This document shows positions 6,926-10,651 of a stretch of 10,651 nucleotides of DNA, one piece after another (position 1 is the first letter of the stretch; every line of letters starts with the position of its first letter). The DNA is from Porticoccaceae bacterium (lineage in GTDB: Bacteria > Pseudomonadota > Gammaproteobacteria > Pseudomonadales > Porticoccaceae). The notes below the pieces were generated by a model. It was not told the origin of the DNA, ran no database searches, and saw nothing but the letters and a program-made list of their open reading frames with translations. The stretch covers positions 1 to 10,651 of the forward strand of contig JAHRWI010000069.1 of NCBI GenBank assembly GCA_019090225.1, written 5' to 3'. A program made the position numbers and the translations under genes.

Positions 6926-6954
6926 TAGTCATGTAAGCATGTTTACGTTAAAAT
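6926..6954 (+). promoter_or_regulatory. Predicted sigma70 promoter of the monooxygenase gene
   Basis: TAGTCA (6926-6931, 4/6) and TAAAAT (6949-6954, 5/6) are 17 bases apart, giving a predicted start near 6961 and a short leader of about 29 bases with a good ribosome binding site. The spacer holds an imperfect palindrome, GTAAGCATGTTTAC (6933-6946), whose arms GTAA/TTAC surround a CATG core; it is placed like a repressor operator. The promoter call is by consensus only. Confidence 0.45.
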
Positions 6955-6989
6955 GCTGGGCTGTTTTTTATCAATTATTGGAGTTAAAG

Positions 6990-8477
6990 ATGGGTGCTTC
7001 TGAAAGCGAAAATATTAGTTCTGTGGTGGCGGGCGGCAGAAAACCAAAGGTTATTGTTATCGGCATGGGCTTGTCCGGCGTAGCGATGGGTATTCGCCTG
7101 ATGGAAGCGGGCTTTACTGATTTCACCGCCTATGAAAAAGCCGACGATCTGGGCGGCACCTGGCATTACAACTTTTATCCTGGGCTGCGTTGCGATGTGC
7201 CTTCTTATTACTACCAGTACAGTTTCTCGCCGAGTACTAGCTGGAGTCATCGTTTTTGCGGTGGTCCGGAAATTAAACAGTACTACATCGATACTGCAAA
7301 AAAATACAATGTTTACGAGCGCATCAAGTTCAATAGTGGCGTAAAACATGCTGACTACAAAGATGGTCAGTGGCATATTGAGCTGGAAAATGGTGACACC
7401 GACTCTGCTGATTTTCTTATCGCTTCCTGTGGCATCCTGGTGCGTCCGAAATACCCCGATATCCCCGGCCTGGATGATTTCGAGGGCAAGGTCTTGCACA
7501 CCGCCCGTTGGGAGAAAGATCTGGATTTGAAAGACCTGAATGTGGCCGTTATTGGTAATGGCTCAACGGGTATCCAGATGATTAAACCTCTGACCGATAT
7601 TTGTAAAAAAGTTTATTCCTTTCAGCGTACGCCGCAATGGATCGTGCCGGTACCCAATCGTAAATACACCGCTGTTGGCAAAAAAATGCAGCAACTGTTT
7701 CCGCCGCTTTCAAAGTTTTACTACTATGGCGTGCGCTTTGTGATGGAGCGGATGATGGGGGTCGGAGTGATCCGCGATGGTTGGGCACGGCGCAACGTGG
7801 CGCGGGCCTGTCAGTGGAATTTGAACAGCATTAAAGATTTTGCCCTGCGTAAGCGGCTGACCCCGGACTACACGCCAATGTGCAAACGTCTGGTTATGTC
7901 ATCCGAGTTTTATCCCGCCATACAAAAGCCTAATGCTGAGCTGGTAACAGACGGTATTGATCACGTTGAAGCCAAGGGTATTGTCACCAAAGACGGTAAG
8001 TTGCGGGAACTGGACGTGATCTGCTTGGCGACTGGCTATCATGCGGCAGAACACATGCTGCCAATGACCATGGCAGTTGAAAATGGTCCGAAACTTGAAG
8101 ATGTATGGAAAGGCGGTCCTCGTGCGTATCGCACCGTCTCTATGCCGGGTTTCCCGAACTTCTTTATGGTCATGGGTCCCAACAGCCCGGTCGGTAATAT
8201 CTCCCTGGCATCGGTGGCTGAGACTCAGTCATTACATATTGTCAATTTCCTGAAGATGTGGGCTGATGGTAAGTTCCAGACTCTGGCACCTAAGGAAGAA
8301 GCCACCGAGCGTTTCAATAAAGAACTGGTCGAGAATATGAAGGATACGGTCTGGACCACAGGCTGTGCCAGTTGGTATCTCGACGAAAGCGGTGTGCCAG
8401 TATCCTGGCCCTGGACAGCAGATAAGTTCAGGAAAGATCTGGAAAACCCAAAACTCTATGAATATGAAATGAGTTGA
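6990..8477 (+). CDS. Class B flavoprotein (Baeyer-Villiger type) monooxygenase
   Basis: A 495-residue FAD- and NADPH-dependent monooxygenase expected to insert one oxygen of O2 into a ketone (giving an ester or lactone) or to oxidise a soft heteroatom, in the cytoplasm. The ATG at 6990 is chosen over the in-frame ATG at 6939 because GGAG is 6 bases upstream. Visible motifs are the FAD dinucleotide fold GMGLSG (25-30), GGTW (55-58), YPGLRCDVPS (63-72), the fingerprint FEGKVLHTARW (164-174), the NADPH fold GNGSTG (189-194), KR at 299-300 whose Arg aligns with the catalytic arginine of phenylacetone monooxygenase, ATGY (347-350), and GPNSPVGN (397-404). The fingerprint has Glu where Pro or Asp is usual. 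Length suits the simpler ~500-residue members. Substrate cannot be read from sequence; its place after the DUF1302/DUF1329 cassettes hints at a hydrophobic ketone. Single-gene transcription unit. An N- or S-oxidising flavin monooxygenase is the main alternative. Confidence 0.88.
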   Translation: MGASESENISSVVAGGRKPKVIVIGMGLSGVAMGIRLMEAGFTDFTAYEKADDLGGTWHYNFYPGLRCDVPSYYYQYSFSPSTSWSHRFCGGPEIKQYYIDTAKKYNVYERIKFNSGVKHADYKDGQWHIELENGDTDSADFLIASCGILVRPKYPDIPGLDDFEGKVLHTARWEKDLDLKDLNVAVIGNGSTGIQMIKPLTDICKKVYSFQRTPQWIVPVPNRKYTAVGKKMQQLFPPLSKFYYYGVRFVMERMMGVGVIRDGWARRNVARACQWNLNSIKDFALRKRLTPDYTPMCKRLVMSSEFYPAIQKPNAELVTDGIDHVEAKGIVTKDGKLRELDVICLATGYHAAEHMLPMTMAVENGPKLEDVWKGGPRAYRTVSMPGFPNFFMVMGPNSPVGNISLASVAETQSLHIVNFLKMWADGKFQTLAPKEEATERFNKELVENMKDTVWTTGCASWYLDESGVPVSWPWTADKFRKDLENPKLYEYEMS

Positions 8478-8485
8478 GGCGGTAT

Positions 8486-8536
8486 TTAGCCAGGCTTGGT
8501 TGTTACATTTAACTAAGCCTCGCTAAACCTGGCTAA
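8486..8536 (+). repeat. Overlapping inverted repeats that could form alternative hairpins
   Basis: Perfect 9-base arms TTAGCCAGG (8486-8494) and CCTGGCTAA (8528-8536) enclose a second pair, AGGCTTGGTT (8492-8501) and AACTAAGCCT (8511-8520), which pairs fully with one G-U wobble around a 9-base loop. The inner left arm shares three bases with the outer left arm, so the two stems compete at their junction. There is no T-tract. It lies in the 3' region of the monooxygenase transcript, 9 bases after the stop, and may protect the message end or back up termination. Confidence 0.6.
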
Positions 8537-8564
8537 GCTTTGCCCGTGAATTCGCGGCCAAAAG

Positions 8565-8595
8565 AAAAACGCTAACCATTGGTTGGCGTTTTTTT
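8565..8595. terminator. Bidirectional rho-independent terminator between convergent genes
   Basis: AAAAACGCTAACC pairs with GGTTGGCGTTTTT around a 3-base ATT loop, with one T-G wobble. Seven T follow on the plus strand (8589-8595), and on the minus strand the A-run gives TTTTTCTTTT, so it can stop transcription from both sides. The TAA stop of the histidine kinase (8594-8596, minus) lies in the T-run, meaning the kinase message is ended immediately after its stop codon. Confidence 0.92.
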
Positions 8596-10651
8596 ATGCA
8601 AAGGGAAAAACGATTCTGAATTCCACACCAGGATCACAGTTGACTACATCAATCTCGCCATTCATGGCTTGAACCAGTTGGTGTGCCAGCGCCAGGCCTA
8701 TACCGGTACCGGTGGTGGCGCGGGTTAATTCATTTTCTGGGCGATAAAATAACTGGAATATCTTGCGCATCTGATCTTTTTCTATACCCGGGCCATAATC
8801 TCTCACACTAAACTGAACCTTCCCGGCACGCACGGATTTGCAGTGAATATCTATAAGCTTTGTTTCACTGGCAGCCGAAAATTTAATGGCGTTATCCACC
8901 AGATTAATCATGATCTGGACAAAACAATCAAGATCAATCAGCACAGTCTGTTGGGCAAGTTCGGGGTCTATTTTAGATTCACAGCTAATATCCAGCTCAA
9001 AACCCGCGTACTCAACCTGAGAGGATATTTTTGACTGCAAGGTATCCATAAGCTGCGTAAGTGAGCACGGCAACAGTTCGACCTGTAGCTCGTTACGGCT
9101 CATGCGAGCCATTTGCAGGACGTTATCAATCAGTCGGCTTAAACGTTCACTTTCATCGTAGATAAAATCATAATAAGTTTTTTTCCTGTCCTCGGGTGCC
9201 CAGCCATCACGCAGTATTTCGCCGTACATGCGAATAGAAGTCAGCGGTGTTTTTAATTCGTGGCTGACTGCTGAGACGAAATTTTGTTGTTGTTGGGCCA
9301 GGGTTATTTGCCTGAGGCCAAGACGATAGATCAGAAACAAGCCGCCAGATAAAATTACCAGAAGCACCACTGAAAGCCAGTTAATAATAAGCGCGCCGGG
9401 GCCGGCCGGTAGGCTGTTAACACTAAATAACAACTCGATATCATCCAGCGGCGCGGATAGACGCCGTTGTAGCAAGAGCGAGCCTTGCAAATCTCGGGTG
9501 CTGCTTAAATAACGCTCGGCATTGTCTTTGCTATGCACTTTAAGCACATTGCCCAGATAGGCGATGCTTAGTTGGCTTGTTTCACCAAGCGCTGTCTGGA
9601 GAAAGTGTTGTCCCGCCAAGGCATCAATAAAAGCTTCGGTTTCTACCAGCAAGCCCTGGATATAACGTTGCCCGTCTCGCCAGCTATTTCTATAAAGCAC
9701 GAAATGCCCGCTACCCAATATGGCGAGTTTAAAGGCATCCACTTCACTTTCAAATATGCTGATCGGTTTGTGTAAAGCTTCCTCTTCCTGTTCTCTAGCA
9801 CTGCTTTTTAAAGGCTCGTCAGCCAAAATGGACTGCGGTGACTGAACCGGTAAGACATTTTGTTCTTTGCGCAATACACGTTTTGCTTTGCGCTGTTTCT
9901 CATCGGATATTTCAGGGACGCTTTTTTCGGCCTCAGCCAATTTTGCACGGTAACGATTTTCAAGTTTCAAATCTTTAATACGTCCTAGCGACTGAGTCGG
10001 TTTGTCTCGGGAATTAAAGGACTGCTCAGTTTTTTTCTGTAATTTATCGAAACCGGATTGCGCTGATGGCGCGTCAAGTTCATATGAATCCGTATCTGAA
10101 CCTGAAGCTACTTGACTGCGGTCGAGGTCATCCTTACGACTCCTACCTGGAATCAATTGCTCGTTATCACCCAGTGCGGAGGAAAGTCCTTCATCAGCGC
10201 TCGAATGCACCAGTAGTTGGTTATCAGTAAGCAGGCGATGAATTTTGTGCTGAGTCTGTTTACGAAATGAAAAATCATTATCACTCAGGCCGTAATCCTG
10301 ACGCAGTGTTTTGACTGAGGGAATGGGGTGAGGTAATAGTGGTGTGCTGAAATCACCAAGATGATCTATTTGAAAATAGCCGAGTACGCCGGGAATTTGT
10401 GAATTTACCGGGTGGCCCGCGAGGGGTGAACGTTGCAGGAAATTTACCTGTGCATCACCGCTAATATTTAAAAAGGTGTATTCCGTAAATGCCCGCTTAT
10501 TTTCAGTGTCAACTAATTGTGATATTTGCTGATCGATGCGCTTAACCAGCTCTTCAGCCATTACCCGATGTTGGTAGAACGATTCCCACTTTAGTTGGCT
10601 ATAGGCCTGATAAATCAGTACGCCGGTGGGCACTGCCAGCGCAATAAAAAA
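8594..10651 (-). CDS. Membrane sensor histidine kinase (N-terminus outside window)
   Basis: The visible 685 residues are the bulk of a sensor histidine kinase. The frame stays open to the window edge (FFIALA before the GTG at 10633), so that GTG lies inside the first membrane segment and the true start is upstream. Numbering from that GTG: an extracytoplasmic region about 12-410, a second membrane segment about 413-437, then a HisKA domain with H-box AVSHELKTPLTS and phosphorylated His458 (codon 9260-9262), N-box INLVDNA (576-582), G1 DYGPG (612-616), F-box IFQLFYRP (625-632) and G2 TGTGIGL (641-647). All catalytic motifs look intact. No HAMP is visible between membrane segment and HisKA. Residues about 145-290 are highly charged, Ser/Glu/Lys-rich and probably disordered, an odd insertion in a sensor domain. 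It autophosphorylates and should pass phosphate to a response regulator, not in the window and perhaps upstream on the minus strand. Signal unknown. Confidence 0.92.
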   Translation of the reverse strand, partial: FFIALAVPTGVLIYQAYSQLKWESFYQHRVMAEELVKRIDQQISQLVDTENKRAFTEYTFLNISGDAQVNFLQRSPLAGHPVNSQIPGVLGYFQIDHLGDFSTPLLPHPIPSVKTLRQDYGLSDNDFSFRKQTQHKIHRLLTDNQLLVHSSADEGLSSALGDNEQLIPGRSRKDDLDRSQVASGSDTDSYELDAPSAQSGFDKLQKKTEQSFNSRDKPTQSLGRIKDLKLENRYRAKLAEAEKSVPEISDEKQRKAKRVLRKEQNVLPVQSPQSILADEPLKSSAREQEEEALHKPISIFESEVDAFKLAILGSGHFVLYRNSWRDGQRYIQGLLVETEAFIDALAGQHFLQTALGETSQLSIAYLGNVLKVHSKDNAERYLSSTRDLQGSLLLQRRLSAPLDDIELLFSVNSLPAGPGALIINWLSVVLLVILSGGLFLIYRLGLRQITLAQQQQNFVSAVSHELKTPLTSIRMYGEILRDGWAPEDRKKTYYDFIYDESERLSRLIDNVLQMARMSRNELQVELLPCSLTQLMDTLQSKISSQVEYAGFELDISCESKIDPELAQQTVLIDLDCFVQIMINLVDNAIKFSAASETKLIDIHCKSVRAGKVQFSVRDYGPGIEKDQMRKIFQLFYRPENELTRATTGTGIGLALAHQLVQAMNGEIDVVNCDPGVEFRIVFPFA

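Larger units (their letters stand above)
6663..6989. other. 327-base intergenic region before the monooxygenase gene
   Basis: Contains the cassette B terminator (6699-6740), an inverted repeat TTGAC-CTGA-GTCAA (6834-6847), an 8-bp tandem repeat (6890-6911), a probable promoter with a palindrome in its spacer (6926-6954), and GGAG (6980-6983) 6 bases before the ATG at 6990. Just after the terminator, ATGGGTAATC..CTGTTGTTCAT resembles the sequence in the same place after cassette A, which may be a remnant of the duplicated unit. No small gene is supported. Confidence 0.65.

Noticed and set aside
6939..6989. Upstream ATG start of the monooxygenase (17 extra residues)
   Set aside because: No ribosome binding site in front of it, it lies within the predicted promoter, and the ATG at 6990 has GGAG at ideal spacing followed by a normal family N-terminus.
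10631..10633. GTG as the true start of the histidine kinase
   Set aside because: The frame continues to the window edge with hydrophobic residues (FFIALA) that complete a membrane segment, so the start must lie outside the window.

Overview
The window looks like a piece of a gammaproteobacterial chromosome, probably from a marine or oligotrophic lineage. This is inferred from moderate GC, the signal-peptide and outer-membrane protein style, and the protein families present; there is no rRNA or other marker to fix the taxon. It holds six substantial coding regions, five on the plus strand and one on the minus strand. Two are cut by the window edges: the first gene lacks its 5' part and the last (minus-strand) gene lacks its N-terminal start.

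Region 1 (1-6740) is a tandemly repeated two-gene cassette. Each copy has a DUF1302-type outer-membrane beta-barrel protein, then 11-13 bases later a DUF1329-type exported protein, then a strong rho-independent terminator with the same C5/G5 stem. Copy A is 1-2840 (barrel gene incomplete) and copy B is 3478-6740. Corresponding proteins are roughly 70% identical by eye, so this is an old duplication with both copies maintained. The 725-base gap between them carries a good sigma70-type promoter with a palindrome over its -35 element, then a leader of about 420 nt with a 9-bp triple repeat and a nested inverted repeat.

Region 2 (6741-8595) is a class B flavoprotein (Baeyer-Villiger type) monooxygenase with its own likely promoter, ending at a bidirectional terminator. 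Region 3 (8594-10651) is a convergent membrane sensor histidine kinase with a large charged extracytoplasmic insert and no visible HAMP domain.

How they may work together (inference): DUF1302/DUF1329 pairs are widespread in proteobacteria that use hydrophobic substrates (long-chain or polycyclic compounds, steroids, esters) and are often near RND/MMPL-type transporters. A Baeyer-Villiger monooxygenase beside them would fit uptake of a hydrophobic ketone-forming compound followed by oxygen insertion. No transporter, hydrolase or response regulator is visible in the window, so the substrate and the kinase's connection remain open. I found no mobile element, CRISPR array, tRNA or rRNA.
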